A stretch of 64,000 nt of DNA, from assembly GCA_033439255.1 (NCBI GenBank), contig JAVRDV010000016.1:62001-126000 (forward strand), written 5' to 3'. Position numbers and translations under genes: made by a program. Source of the stretch: Hericium rajendrae. Lineage: Eukaryota > Basidiomycota > Agaricomycetes > Russulales > Hericiaceae. The notes below the pieces were generated by a model, which was not told the DNA's origin, did no database searches, and saw nothing but the letters and a program-made list of their open reading frames with translations. This document shows, in pieces, positions 1 to 11,985 of the stretch. How positions within the stretch are numbered: position 1 is the first letter of the stretch; each line of letters begins with the position of its first letter.

Positions 1-135
1 GCCTGTTCTTGAGCCATGCGTTTCGATGTTGCACGCAGGGGCACAATCCCGTTCGCTGAATTTTGAGGTGGCGCATTCAATTCTGGTTGATAACGGATAT
101 TAGCTTGAACTCTTGAGATACGAGAAGAATAAAGA

Positions 136-2446
136 CTAGCCTTGATCATCCTGCTGCGAATTTGCTTTGCCTAGCACCAGCTTGACCTTCTTGATACCAT
201 CTAGGCCCTTCTTCACGAGATCTTTATGGACAGCTGCAGCACGGCGCTTGTCCTGTCGTTGGTCGCGGCGTGTTTCCAACTTCTCATGTGTTGATTGCCG
301 GATACGGTCCACGGCGTCCCATAGGACGTTGCCATATGTCGCCCAGTATCGCCAGCGTTGCGACTTCATTCGTTCTTCCAGCGAGGACTTCGATGTCAAG
401 AGATGGAGTTCACGAGTGATGGCATTGAGATTGCCGTCGGTCACAATGCAGGTATCGTCGAGGAAGAGGGTATCAGGGTGAGTAGGCCCGGTCAAATAAA
501 AATGGAGAATGGCCGTGCGCAACTGGGCAGCGGCCTCTGCTCTGTCGCTCTGTGTGAGCCGTTGCCACTGCGGTGTGTTGTCTGTAGATGAACTGTCGAC
601 TACCAACTCGGGCACAGGGGGACGGGGACGAGGTTCAGGGATGGTGTCCCCGACACATGAGCTGCACCGACCGCAGTCACGGTCGATGACGGGGTTGCCA
701 AAGACCATATTGGCTTGACGGACAATGCACCGATGGCGAGCGTGAGCGGCGATGAGGAGGAGCAACGACGAGTCCTTTGTTCCCACTTTGGAAGCCTTGC
801 ACCGAAGCACCGGTGCATGCTTCGAATTCCTCTTCCCGCGGCCCTGCGCTCGCGTCGAAGGTTCTACTCCGGCACTAATACCTTTGTCTTTCTTGACTGC
901 TGGCTCGTCCACGTCCATTGGCTCATCGATATCCACCTCGCCATGCTCCGTTGTTGGGTTGCGCATATCGCCTGTTGCACTTTGCTCACGATCGTGTCGG
1001 TCTTCAGCAAGCTCGGCTACGCCCATTTCAACGTCATCGTCCGCACTCTGGATTGTCCTGGTTTCATCGCTGACACCGACTGGTTAAAATGTGAGTATCT
1101 TTGCCTCAAGATCACATGCATGCACTTACTGCTGGACTCCCGAGCCTCACGGCTGTCTTTATGAGTCAACAGCCGAGCATCCCTTGGAACGGCATCCGCA
1201 TACGTCTTCGCCATCTCAATGTCAGCTTTTTTCACATATATAACTGCCTTTCCCCGCATTCCAGCTCGTCTTGCGGGGCGCCCTGCACGCTGAATTGTAG
1301 AAGATGCACTAGAAGGTGATGGGTAAATAATTATCTCGTCAATGTCTGGTGCGTCAATGCCAACATCCATAACGGCTGTGCTAACGAATAGCACAGTTGT
1401 GCGATCCCCTTCGGTAGCATAAAGTGCTGATAAGCTGTCCTTTTTGCATTCAGGACAGTTCATGGAGTGAAGATGTCGCACGACAGTGTGGGATTTGGCT
1501 CGAAGCCGATCAGGGAGAAGCGACCGGAGATAATTGGCAACGCGGTGTCCTAACTCTATCGTCTCACAATAGACAATGCGCTTGGTCATTCCTGATACCT
1601 GCTCCATATTGACTGTGATCAACCAATCCAGGTCACGAAATTCATACCCGGAGTACGGATACTCGACGTTGCGGAAGATCAAGTCGACATTGCGGCGCTC
1701 GCAGTCGCGCCGGTCCATGCGGTACGTCCCTTCTGTAAATCCTAGGTGTTGCAGAATACGACGGGTTTGAGCACCAGGTTCAACGCTCGCGGATAGCGCT
1801 ACCATCGTCAGATGTTCCGGACCCCGCGGTCGAATGGACCAAATATCTTCGTAGAGGGGCCGAAAGTCAGCGCCCCACTCGTCGGTCAGGTGGGCCTCGT
1901 CGACGGCCAACACTCGCCACGAAGCACGGAAATGTGGAGCGCTAATCATCGTCGAGAACTCCGGTGACCTGAGTGACTCCGGAGACAGGGTGATTATGCG
2001 AAATTTGCAGGCGCGAGCTTCCTGCCAGAGGTCGCGTCCCTCAAGTGTGGCCTTGAGCAAGGTGTCGCTGTTGATCACCACAGACAACAGCCCTCTCGCA
2101 CGCAGATTCTCGGCCTATCAAAGGTAAGTACAAATTCAAAGCTCCGACTTTTGAATTCACTTACCATGGCTTCCTCTAGGAAGTTTGTTGGCTCGACGAC
2201 GACGGTGATTGTATGGGGCCGAACCAATGCTGGTATGTAAATTAATGCAGACTTGCCGTCGCCGGTTGCTGAGATACAAAAGAGGTCTTGCCCATTCAAG
2301 ATGCATGCTGAATCGTAGAGTTGGAAGTCCCGCGGTTCAAACGGGAGAGAGGGAGTAATGAGTGCCTTCAATGTTGCTAGGCCATCGGCAGAGGTCCAGT
2401 CTTCCGGGACAGAGGGTGGTAAAATAGTAGAAGGAGTGGACGGCAT
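136..2446 (-). CDS. RecQ-like DEAH-box helicase with C-terminal cysteine cluster
   Basis: Predicted ATP-dependent DNA helicase of the RecQ-like group that is expanded in Agaricomycete genomes. Three exons (2446-2165, 2114-1130, 1079-136) join in frame across two 50-nt GT-AG introns to give 736 residues. Exon 1 has a Walker A-like ATGDGKS motif. Exon 2 has the DEAH box in VDEAHLTDEWG, followed by motif III (ALSAS) and the helicase C-terminal domain with VMDVGIDAPD and an RAGRPARR arginine-finger region. Exon 3 has CIVRQ...DCGRCSSC, the Zn-binding-like tail typical of these mushroom helicases, followed by a basic, coiled-coil-like tail. The role is inferred from family only; many relatives lie in transposon-rich regions. 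No frame break is visible. The start is the first ATG of the open frame. Confidence 0.85.
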
Positions 2447-2639
2447 CCTGCATAGTCTAAGGAGCCATATTAAAAGGAGCGTGAGGGGGATTTATGCATC
2501 CTTTACTGGATATTATCCAGGGTATCGAGGCAGGCAACGGCGCGTCGCGTCGAAATAGTACAAATACATTATATTTTCTAGTCACACGTGATGTGCCGAC
2601 TCTCGGCCAGAGACTTAATAGTGGCTGATGGTGGCTGAG

Positions 2640-3830
2640 AGCACCCCCGCGTTAAGGCCCGGGGTATTGAAAGCAGACGTCAGACGAGTCGATCCTGAGG
2701 CACGATGGTTGAGTAAGCGGCTACTCTGCCTTTGGGAGACTAAGCCGCGCCACAGCTGGCGCGCGGCTCGTCCTCGTCCTCGTCCTCTGCACCCTCCTCC
2801 CTCTCCTGCCCACCCTCCTCCCTGTTCGCGCACACGCCCCACTTCCGCGTTCTTCGCGCGCCTCGACAACCTCCCCGCTCGCCCACCTCTTCTCGCCCTC
2901 CTCCGCTCGCACCCCACTCGCGACCCCCCCGCCTTCTACGCCCCTTCATCACGCCCTCTACGGCTCCCAGCAGCCGTTCGCCCTCTCCCACGCGCCCCGA
3001 ACACGTGTACAAACGCGTACAAGACGCGCCGGACGTGCGCGAGCCCGTGCATCACGACGAGGACGCGCGTCCGATACGCATGCACGCGTGTGTGGCATCG
3101 CGCGTGCCCGCCGTTCGTACCCACCGGCCCTGTGCGTGACGCGTCGCCCGCGCAGGCCCCGATCCCCCAAGCATCTCTCAATGCCCGCGCCGAATCCGCA
3201 GCACCGGCTGCGGCATGCGGCGACCCGGAAACGACACGCGGCAACGGCGTGTGCCTCCCCCAGCACCCGCGTTCGGTCACCAGCACCCCCGCGCAACGCC
3301 AAGATCCCCGCGCAACACAGCGGTGATGCGGAATTCCCCGCGCGCAGCGACCGCGCACAGGCCCCAACAGCGGCACGCCGCCCGTGGCACCCCCAAGCGA
3401 CGTAGCAGCGCCGACGACAGCAGCGCCAGCGGCGCTGATGACGTGCAGCATGGCAACGGCGCCGAGGATCCTCCCGAGCGAGCGGCGGCGGCGGCGGGGA
3501 GCGAGCAGTAGCGGCGGCGGCGGCGGCGGTAGCGGGAAGCGAGCGACGGCGGCGGGAGGCGGGTGCATGCGCATAGCCGACGCTGGGAGGCGCGGCGGGG
3601 AATGAGCGGCGGCGAGGAGCGGGCCCAGACGCGTAGCCGAGGGCGGGCGGGCGGGAGGCGGGAAACGCGTAGCCGAGGGTGGGCAGGCGGGAGGCGGGAA
3701 ACGCGTAGCCGAGGCGGGAAGCGCGCAGGACGGTGCCGAGGCGAAGCGGGCACGGTGCCGAGCGAGTAGGCGCGCTAAGCGCGCGGTAGTGCGTAGTGTA
3801 CGGCCCGGTAAGCGGCCCCGACTGACATTA
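2640..3830 (-). repeat. GC-rich dispersed repeat, copy A (inverted relative to copy B)
   Basis: Very GC-rich, low-complexity DNA with overlapping open frames on both strands and no recognisable protein. Read on the minus strand it aligns by eye with the plus strand of 23.17-24.11 kb. Shared landmarks in the same order are GCGCCTACTCG, CTCGGCTATGC, GTCATCAGCGCCGC, GCGGAAGTGGGC and others. The copies are clearly diverged. It is probably part of an old transposable element; no coding capacity was recognised. Confidence 0.6.
3628..3722. repeat. 36-bp tandem repeat, about 2.7 copies
   Basis: The motif GCGTAGCCGAGG recurs at about 3631, 3667 and 3703, a 36-bp period. Between these points runs a G-rich GGCGGGAGGCGGGAAA segment. 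It lies inside GC-rich repeat copy A. Confidence 0.75.
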
Positions 3831-3848
3831 TAATATGAGTGAATTATA

Positions 3849-4685
3849 ATGTGTGCTGCGAGTTGCTGGCCAGCAACTGCCGGGTTTTTTGTAATACGAT
3901 TTAGGCAAGTTGCTGGTGCACAATATAATTTCATAGCTGGGACTGGTGGCATCGACCCCGCGACTCCGCGCGTCCACACCGGCGTTCAGGCCGACGCATG
4001 GCCTCCCTCGCTCACCCCGCCAACCGATTCGTACGTCCCGCACGACGTTCCCATCCCCGCGGCCTCTACCTTCACGCGTGTCGACGCTGACATCCAGACG
4101 GATGTCCCAATACCCCCGGAGCCACGCATACCACATATTCAAGACACCAGCACTTCACGTACATTGATTTCGACCCCCGACGTTATCCGTTCATGCATGA
4201 CTCCGGCCAATCCTAATATTTCCATGTCCCGTAATGACCTTTCATTGTCCTATAATGATGCCGATACGTCTTTCACCACTGCACATACACATATCCCTTC
4301 CTTTTCTTGGGCTGATGAGGCCTGTTCTCTTCCCACCATGACTCCAGCTCCTTTAATTTCTCCCCTGCCTCGTGATTTTTCTATTCTTCGATCGAGCTCC
4401 GTGCGGCCATTCGACTCCCTGAAGCGGCGAGCACGACGATCTCAAGCACGGCCGACTCAGACTTCACACCCATCTCGACAGTTCATTCCGACTTCCGAGC
4501 CCATCATCACACGGCGACATCCCACTGGTCTTCGCGCGGATCGTCCCTCGGTCGTCATCTCATCCTCACCGTCGGTTCCGAATTCGGTCAAGCTCGAGGC
4601 CCCGCCTTTGGACTGGCAGGGTGATCCCCGTCTTCAGGAGTTGGGTCGAGTCCTTCGAGGTTTAGGTTGGGTTCGAGTTTCTTAG
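3849..4685 (+). other. Open frame of 278 codons, unrecognised, possible gene remnant
   Basis: A continuous frame rich in Pro, Ser and Thr with an Arg-rich stretch near residue 190 and an ending LEAPPLDWQGDPRL. Base composition here is less extreme than in the neighbouring GC-rich repeat. I recognise no domain. The annotated start is not convincing because it falls in AT-rich repeat sequence next to a perfect 16-bp palindrome (GTTGCTGGCCAGCAAC). It could be an exon of a degraded transposon gag-like gene or of an orphan gene whose other exons are lost. Confidence 0.25.
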
Positions 4686-4977
4686 GTTTGAGGGCGACGT
4701 GGACGTCGCCTTGTTTGAGGGGGGCACCTGGACTAGGGAGCTGAGGGCTCCCTAGATCCGGAGTTTGCCGAGGCTTAGTCAGCATGTCCATAGCTAGGCT
4801 CGCCTCATGTAGAGTAGCCATCATCTGCATTCCATCACCTTGGGCATAGCTGTCGCCCTAGGCCACTCCACCGGGCAACACAAAACGTATGCGACAACTT
4901 CCACGACGACAAAACAAGATAGCAAATTTAAAAGGGGAGGGTCTTTCCCTCCCCGCGCAAAGCGACAGCCCCGCTCA

Positions 4978-5579
4978 TCAGGAGTCAGCCGGCACGACTT
5001 CCTCTGACGCGGCCACCTCAGCGACAGGAGCCGCCGTCGGCTCCAACGGCTCACCAGGACCCTCGACCGAAGGAACGGGGGACTCCCTCGCAAGCGGGTG
5101 CGAAGACGGACCCGCGGTGGGACTCGCCGCGGCCTCCTCCTCTGCGTCGCTAGCGGCGTCCGCAGGCTCGTCCTTGGCGACCTTGCCCTCTTCATCCGCC
5201 TCCGCCACGATATACTCGCCGCGCGTGCCCGTATAGAGGGCCGTGACGAGCCTCTCGACGGCGAGGATCTGGCCGTGGTTTGACATGCGTTGGAGGTACA
5301 AACCGATGAGCTGCCGCTCGGTCTCCACGAGCAGGGTGCGGCGGAGTGACGAATCGCGCGGAATGCACGCGTAGGGGTCGACGTAGTCCCAGGCCCCTGG
5401 ACGGAAGCCGTCGGAGACCGGGAATGGAAGGCGAGATGCGAGCACCTCGAACGGGGCTGTAGGACGGTCACCCGGTCAGCAAACGCGTAGCAACAGTGGG
5501 GTAGCGACTTACGGAGCGCGCCTGCGGAGTCTGGTATCCCCGGCAAGACCAGGCGTCCCTGTAGCCATTTAAATATATA
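4978..5579 (-). pseudogene. 3' fragment of a cysteine-cluster gene, separated by transposon insertion
   Basis: Two coding segments join in frame across a GT-AG intron (5457-5512): an upstream piece reading LVLPGIPDSAGAL and a downstream piece with PFEVLASRLPFPVSDG, RQLIGLYLQRMSNHGQ and an acidic Ala/Glu-rich tail. No start codon is found upstream in frame. The frame meets a stop at 5580-5582, exactly where the terminal repeat of the KDZ element begins. The family is unknown to me. I infer that this is the 3' part of the gene whose 5' part lies at 19.8-21.1 kb, because both are on the minus strand and abut opposite ends of the same element. It could instead be an independent gene with a missing first exon. 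Confidence 0.45.
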
Positions 5580-5580
5580 T

Positions 5581-5760
5581 CAGGATAGTAGCCACCCGAC
5601 ATTTAGCAAAATGGTCAGTTGACCATCAGGGGCAAGCCATCAGACATTTAACTAAATGCAAACATATCTAAATGTCTGGTACTCTATTGTCAACACCTTA
5701 CCTAGACATTTAGATAACCACTCATGTCCACCAAAAAAACATTTATACATAAAACTAATC
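5581..5760 (+). repeat. Left terminal region of the KDZ element with ACATTTAG subterminal motifs
   Basis: Starting just outside the pseudogene fragment, this stretch has GCCACCCGACATTTAGC and further ACATTTA or TAAATGT copies near 5645, 5673 and 5705. The rest of the gap to 6010 is AT-rich with no gene that I can recognise. Confidence 0.55.
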
Positions 5761-6010
5761 AGATGCATAGATACTAAGGTTAGGGTGTAGCGCTTAGCTA
5801 AGGGTGCAGCTCCCAGACGGCAGGAGAGGACAGGGGGTAGAGATCAAGGCATAAAATAAGGGCCTTGGTCAGGGAAAACAACAGGAAATCAGAGCTAGAA
5901 AAACAAGACTAGAAAAACAGAGCTGCAGGCGGGATGGCAACACTAGAGTGACAGAGGTCAGAGGCATTAATCAATCACAAGACAGTCCGCGACAAGGGAC
6001 TCACCGAGGC

Positions 6011-9000
6011 TTAGTCCTCCTCCTCTCGGGCTACTACTTCGACCTCAACCCTCACAACTGGAGCCACCAGCTCACCGTCCACCTCATCATAGTCAGTGTA
6101 TGCACTCCCATTGAGCACAGAGGTTGCCTTACTCCTGACCGCAGCCCACCTCTGCCCAAATTTCTCTGCCAGAGAGCAATACATGGCAGCATGCTCAGCA
6201 GCATATGCATGCACTCCTTCCTTGAGGGCTTCGTCGCCTTCGAGGGCTGCATCCCGCCGGGCAGAGAGATCCTGCCACTGGATAGCCTCGAAGGCAAAAG
6301 TCTCAAGCATGCAGCGCGTCTCCTCCTCCACACGCATAACCTCTTCATGCCAGCGCGCTGCACGCACCTTCGACTTGGCCCATTCAACGCGCAATGCTAA
6401 AAGAAGCCCCGCAGTCAGTAGACATCACACACTATGATGGCGAACTCACCCTTGTGGAGGTCAGGATCGGTCTCATCCCCCATGTCTCGCACCTTAAACC
6501 AAATCCAGGAGACCTTGCGAGAACCCTCCCTGCCTTTCGCCCGACTCCTCTGGCTGCGGCCCTGCGTCCCAACCGGGACCGCAGTGCCCTCTTCGCCTTC
6601 ACCATCCCCACGATGCAATCCTACGTCAAGAAGATTCTCGCTCAGCGAGCGGACATCCTCATCCTTCAGCACTTCGAGTGCACCGGTCCAATCCCCCCCG
6701 CCAGTCAGGCTCATCAAGGCCGCATAGGCATGCTGATATCTGAGCTTGCTGGTGCAGACACGGTCGTCAATGCGGGCCTGCGTATGGCGAGCGCGTGTGT
6801 TCGGGCGCTGTCCTCGAACATTCTTGACTTTGAACGCGTTGACGAAGGTCCTCATTCGTAAGTGGCGCCGTAGGTCGTCGAGCGAATCCTCTGCCTCTGC
6901 AAGGCGCAGCCTACTCTCAACATCAGCAACGCCTACCGCGCAGGCCGCCTGTCTTGCCTCAGCTGCCGGTAGATCAGATGGCATGTTCAAGGGGGTTAGC
7001 TCGGGCTTGGGCGCCACGACATCCTCGGCGCCCGCCGTTGGATCTGCGCTGTCAAAAGGGGTTGGAAGGCCTGGCATGTGAACCCTCTGCTGGCGTTGAA
7101 ACTTGCGAAGCTTGCGCCTTAACGTGCGACGGCGATCCTCGAAGTCGGATAGCTGCATTGTCGTGGCCGACTTCGCTTCCCGTAGGTCCTGAATGAGCCC
7201 ACGCCTAATCGCTTCAGCAGCCTGCAATGCATTGGAGGGAGGGAGGTACTCACTGTTGTTGTTCAATTTCGAGCCCAAGCAGCAAGAATGCCAGCGCGCT
7301 GGCGTCGCCCTCGGATTCGGCTACGACGCCGATCGTGGCTTGCTCTTCTTTCTTCAGCTCTTGCTTCACCTGAGCCAGCGACTTTTCTGGAACGACAGAG
7401 TCAGCTCTGGGCGACAAAGGGTGGAATAGAGTACTGACTGGCTCTGGGCGTGGCGAACGGGCTTGGCTGATGCAGCTTGTTCGCCTCCCACACTGCAAAC
7501 ATAACCTCCCACTCCTCCACTTGCTTCAGCCTCTTGTCTCGCATTCCTTCGTCAAACTCCTTGAAGGCATGGTGGTGGAGGATCGCATTTGGAATTGCTT
7601 CCAGCATCTTCTTCAGCAGGAAGTCACCTTGGGAGGCCACAATCAGCACCCGGGAAAACCGAAACTAGGCAAAGGCTTACCCATTCCCACCACCCTCCTC
7701 CAATTGGCAAACCCACAGAAGTCATCAAGTGTGTCCCGCCGTGATCCAGGCCCCATCTCCTTTGTGCTGGTGGCCGCGCCATTAAGCCACGCCCAGTTTC
7801 TCTCCGGGCCCTCCAGCTCTGACCGCCCCATTCCCGCCGTCTTTCTAGAGGAATAGAGGCTGTGGCAGGACTCCTCGTGGGCCTGCAGGTGGAACTCTGG
7901 CACAAGAAACTTGACGTTCGCCTCCGGAAGAGAAAGCTGGATGTCCTCCGGGAACTTGTCCAGGCAGCGCCAGAACGTCTTCTTCCATTGGCAGCCAAGG
8001 TCATACGAAGAGACCACGATCTTGATGACTTCGCCCGCCAGCGTGGATAGAAAGATGTAGTCCATGTTCACGTACCTGTCGATGCATTCAACCGCAAACC
8101 CTTGGATAGAAAGGCAAAACGATACGCACCGCTCGCCTTTCTGCAAGTCTCCAATGCCGTTCGGCCTCCAGAATTGATGGCGACCACAGGTTACAGCCCC
8201 GACGCCCGTTGCAGCCAGGCCCGTCGTCTTCTTTAGATTGGCCGTTGCTAGGGCAGCAAACGCTACACAAGTGCTGATCTGACAGGACAAAAGGTCAGCC
8301 CCAGGTGCGATGGGGGCCATAAAGGCCAGTTAGAGCAGAGCGCTTACCTCCTCGTCGCTCGTGTGCTCAACGACGAACTGGTGGTACTGCCGGCCCTCCA
8401 CAAAATAGGACAGCCCATCCCCTAGCGGCGGATCCCTCTCCTCACTGGATCGCAGCCGGCTCTTCAACCGAAAATTTGCATCCATTGCCAGCACCAGCCA
8501 GTAAAGAAATCTGCAAGGGAGGCATCAGCAGGGAGCCAACCTCTAAGCGAAACAAACTCACGCAGTCTCTGGAGGCGCATCCATCCAGTTCGAGGGCAAG
8601 TTCACACCCGGGCGAGGACACGCCGGGCAGCGGACCGCGAGCTCCCCCTCCTTCGTCCCCTCAATGCCCCTAGGGTCTAAACCCCACTTTCCTCGCTTCA
8701 GCATCTTGGCGAAGCGCCACTCCCGGACCATCAGGGTGAACATCGGCAGGCGATCCTGCATCGGTCAAGTCAGCAGAAGGTGGGGACGGACGCCGGCAGG
8801 TAAACACACCGGCAGTCGAAGAACCCCGGCTCCGTCGCTTTGAATCTCCAGAGCCTTGTAAAAGTCGTAGGCCGACACCTTGCCCTGAAGGTTCAGAGTG
8901 TGAAATTGTCGCAGGACCTCCATTGTTGCACAGGTTCGTGGCGCCACGGGTGTAGCAGGCCACCAAGCAGCCCGCAGGAGCTGGCGATGGTGTTCTACGC

Positions 9001-9791
9001 TGCCAGCACAGCCGCAGAAATCCAGTTCGACCTTGTGAATGCCGTTCGTGTGGAGGACGACGAAGTCTTTAGGGCCGGGGACCTGGGAGGGACAAAAGGG
9101 CGACGACTCGTGGCCAACCTGCACCCTCAGGCCAATCTGTGATAAATGCAGAGGCTGAAACCGGCCTCCCTTCCACTCCTGTGCCAGGCCGCTAGAATCA
9201 GCAACGCGCTCCTGCAGCAAAGCCAACGGTGCACCTCTACGATGTGAAGAGGCAGGCGACGGTGACGCCCCTTCAAGCAGGCCCCGCAGATCAACTCCCT
9301 TCCATGACATTCCCTGCAGCGGAACAACACATTCCCAGCACCGCAGCTGCAGTGGACGCCCCCCTCGTGCCCACCAGGCCCCCCTCGAAGGCGGCCTCCT
9401 CTCCCCTCCAATCTCATCAACTCGTCAAGGTAATCTGGAGCGAACGTTCTCCAAGTTGAGAGCGGAACATCCTTGAGACAGGGCAACTCAGCGACGTAGC
9501 AGAAAACGCGTTCGAGCGACGCACCGAGTTTTTGTAACGCTTTGCTGGCACCACCTCCACGCCCCGTAACCCCAGCTCTGGCGCTGACAGCGGCTCCAAG
9601 TCCTCCTCGAGAAAAAAGTTCGCCTCCTCGGTCAGGCTTGGGAACTTGGAAACCACGGGCGTTGATGACGGGGTGATTGCGCTGACCTTCGCCTGCGCGC
9701 GGCCCCGACTATCGAGGGACAACACCTCAGCGATGACAGGAGGGGGGGCGCTGTGATCGTAGAGCTGGAGGGTGCGCTTTTTCGGCTTCAT
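6011..9791 (-). CDS. KDZ transposase with N-terminal CxC2 cysteine cluster
   Basis: Transposase of the Kyakuja-Dileera-Zisupton superfamily, expected to cut and move the surrounding element. Exon 1 (9791-9525) is followed by an intron at 9472-9524 and then DVPLSTWRTFAPDYLDELMRL. The CxC2 domain follows with CSCG, FRCRECHG and ICGACLKGRH (about 9360-9270), IHKVELDFCGC, and PRTCATMEVLRQFHTLNLQG. Further exons give REWRFAKMLKRGKWG and RCPACPRPGVNLP. The catalytic-core region reads YDLGCQW, VPEFHLQAHEESC, and ERNWAWLNGA with STKEMGPGSRRDTLDDF. The C-terminal part has ARHTQARIDDRV, KLRYQHAYAALMSL, SWIWF and a helical end with RWHEEVMRVEEETR. The stop is TAA at 6011-6013. Several short introns interrupt the gene and some edges are approximate. 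Every region expected of an intact member is visible, so it may be functional. Confidence 0.88.
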
Positions 9792-10070
9792 CACAGCACG
9801 AGACGGAAGGATAATAGCGGAGACGTAGCAGCGGGAGGGCGTCAGCGGTGGACCAAGGCAAGGGGTGTCCGGAGTTTACCGGTACAATCCTCATGCCTTC
9901 GAAGCTGGAATCCAAGTCACGTGACATGCCGCACTGTCCGAGACTTCCAAGTCTCAAGACCCTGGGTCCTAGGCAAGCCTCTCAAAAGGTAGAGGCCCTA
10001 TTGTTTTCACACGCGAACAAAGAGCAAAGGCATCGATAGTTCAGGAATACGAAGTACAGCCGGCATTAAA

Positions 10071-11911
10071 CTATGCAGCCCGATTGGCGCGATCTGCAAC
10101 AACACTCGCAGCCGTGGAGAACAAAGACAAAGCCCAGCGCCATCTGGCCTCAGGTGTTCCATCCATCTCCGTTCGCTGGGCCACAGACAAGGTTCTCGCA
10201 GCTCTAAAGCCATGGCGCGTATAGCGCAGCAAGCCCCCAGGACAGTATTGCGTAAAGGAGAACCGAGTCTCCCCCTTTCCAATGGGGGTGTTCGCATGCC
10301 TAACGCAAGACGACAGAATGGCCGCGCTGGACCCAGGAGGGAACACCACCACTAGTTTGAACTCCCATAGGATAAGGTGGCCCCCCTTTTTAGGGTCATA
10401 ATCGCCCAACGGTGTGATGACGCACCAACCGTTGGGGACGTTGAAGTGGTCCCGGTGGTCGAGACAGACGGTAGCGGGCCCCAGGTTGAAAGTACAGGCA
10501 GGAAAGATGCTGCGGCTGAAAGGCCATTTGAGGTTGGGGAAGCGAGCGAAAAGGGGGTAGAGGAACTCCTCGTAGTGCGCGTAGATCTTGGGGGCGTACG
10601 TAGCCAACACGCCTGTGGCTGAGGATTAGCGGCCCGCGTTGGACTGGGGCAGGGTGCAGGCTTACTGCTGCCAAAACCTGCCAGCCGTTGGATAGCACTG
10701 TCGGCCAGAAGCCGGTCGATGATGCGCTGCATGGGGCCGCTGTGACCAAGATTTCCGGGGGATCTGCCCGGGAGGCGTCAGGCCCCACCCCTCAAAAGAA
10801 AACGACAGTCTTACCTTTGGCCCGCCGTCATAATTCACGCCGGTGTTCAAGGCGAAGAAGTCCCCTCGCCCTCGGTCGACCAGCCCTGCCCGGGAGTATC
10901 TGCGGCTCTCCCGCTCCGCCTTCTGGAAGGCCAGCGTCGTATCTCGCACAACACCCTCCCAGCCAGGCCCCGCAGGCCGCCCGGGAAATACGGACACTAT
11001 TCGGCCCGCCAAGTCGGAGAGGGCAAACGTCGAGCTGGGGGACAAAACCGTAAGCCTGGAGCCAAGCCATGCAGCACGGACACGCACCGACCGTCCCAAT
11101 CCATCTCTCTGAAGCCAAGCTGGAGCAGCCTCTCCAGGGTCCAAGCCCCTTTGCTTAGCTTCGTGCTCCGGATCCCCGTCCAGGCCCACTTCGCGGCCCT
11201 TAGCATGGCCGCGTCAAAATCAACCGCAACAATAGCCGCGGTCATAGCCCGCCGGGACAGGGAGGACCGCATCTTAGGCCGTTTATCGGAGTCGCGCTCA
11301 GCTGCACGGCGATCTGCCTTCCTCCTTGCGCGCCTCTTAATTTTAGCCAGGCGTTTGTGCTCCTTCAACGCGGCGTCAGGGCCAGAGGCGAGGGGCTGGT
11401 TTGGCTGCGGCGATGCCGGCGGGGCGGCGGAGTCGAGGCTAGGCTGACGGGTAGAGAGCTGGCGGGGGGGGCGGGATGGGGAAGGGGATGGAGGCTGGAC
11501 AGGAATCAGCGAGCGCGCACCCTGTGGCAAACGGAACAGTGGCTGAGGCGAGGGGGAAGGGCTCAAGGGGGAGCTGGGGGCGTCGAGGGGTCTGGGGGTT
11601 TGGGGCGACTTGGATTTGCTGGGGGAGAAGGTGAGGGGTGTCAAAGGGGAGGAGAAGAATCCCGGCCTCGAGCGATGGGGCGTTTGAAAGCCAGACGTGC
11701 CCGAAGGTGAGCCCGGGCCCCGTGTGGCCTCCATGGTCTGCACCCGGTCCTGCCGATCCTCCTCTTGAAATGCTGCTTGAAGGGCTGGGCCGAGGTCGAC
11801 GTCGGAGCAGAGAACCGCGACTTTCTGCTGCTGGAGGCTGAGGTCAAATGGGTTGTAAAGGCGGCCGGAGCGTGTCTCGCAGGCCGCACTGTTGGGCCCG
11901 GTCGTAACGGT
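10071..11911 (-). CDS. TET/JBP-family 2-oxoglutarate/Fe(II) dioxygenase
   Basis: Predicted nuclear enzyme of the TET/JBP family, whose members oxidise 5-methylcytosine or thymine in DNA. The last exon (10071 to about 10615) holds the double-stranded beta-helix core. It has the iron ligands H-x-D in CLDHRDHFNVPNGWC, DPKKGGHLILWEFKLVV, the distal His in VRHANTP, and the likely oxoglutarate-binding Arg in GETRFSFTQY. Upstream exons supply QRIIDRLLADSAIQRLAGFG, VSVFPGRPAGPGWEGVVRDT and FFALNTGVNYDGGPK, all family hallmarks, plus a Pro/Ser-rich and basic N-terminal region. The exon ending at 11911 follows a CAG acceptor, so the true start is further upstream. A segment near 12555-12450 (KYRQPYPDVAERIGNPHY) may be an earlier exon. 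The gene lies just upstream of, and on the same strand as, the KDZ transposase, an association known from basidiomycetes. DNA substrate and activity are inferred from family. Confidence 0.85.
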
Positions 11912-11985
11912 CTGTCAGGCTTTGGGTTAGCGTTGGTCCTGGGGCGCAAACTGCGGGCCTCGAATGCGAAGCTGACGGACCCTGC

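Noticed and set aside
2936-3979. 347-codon minus frame and other long frames in GC-rich repeat copy A
   Set aside because: Pro/Arg/Ala-rich sequence open on both strands, explained by GC bias; no domain.
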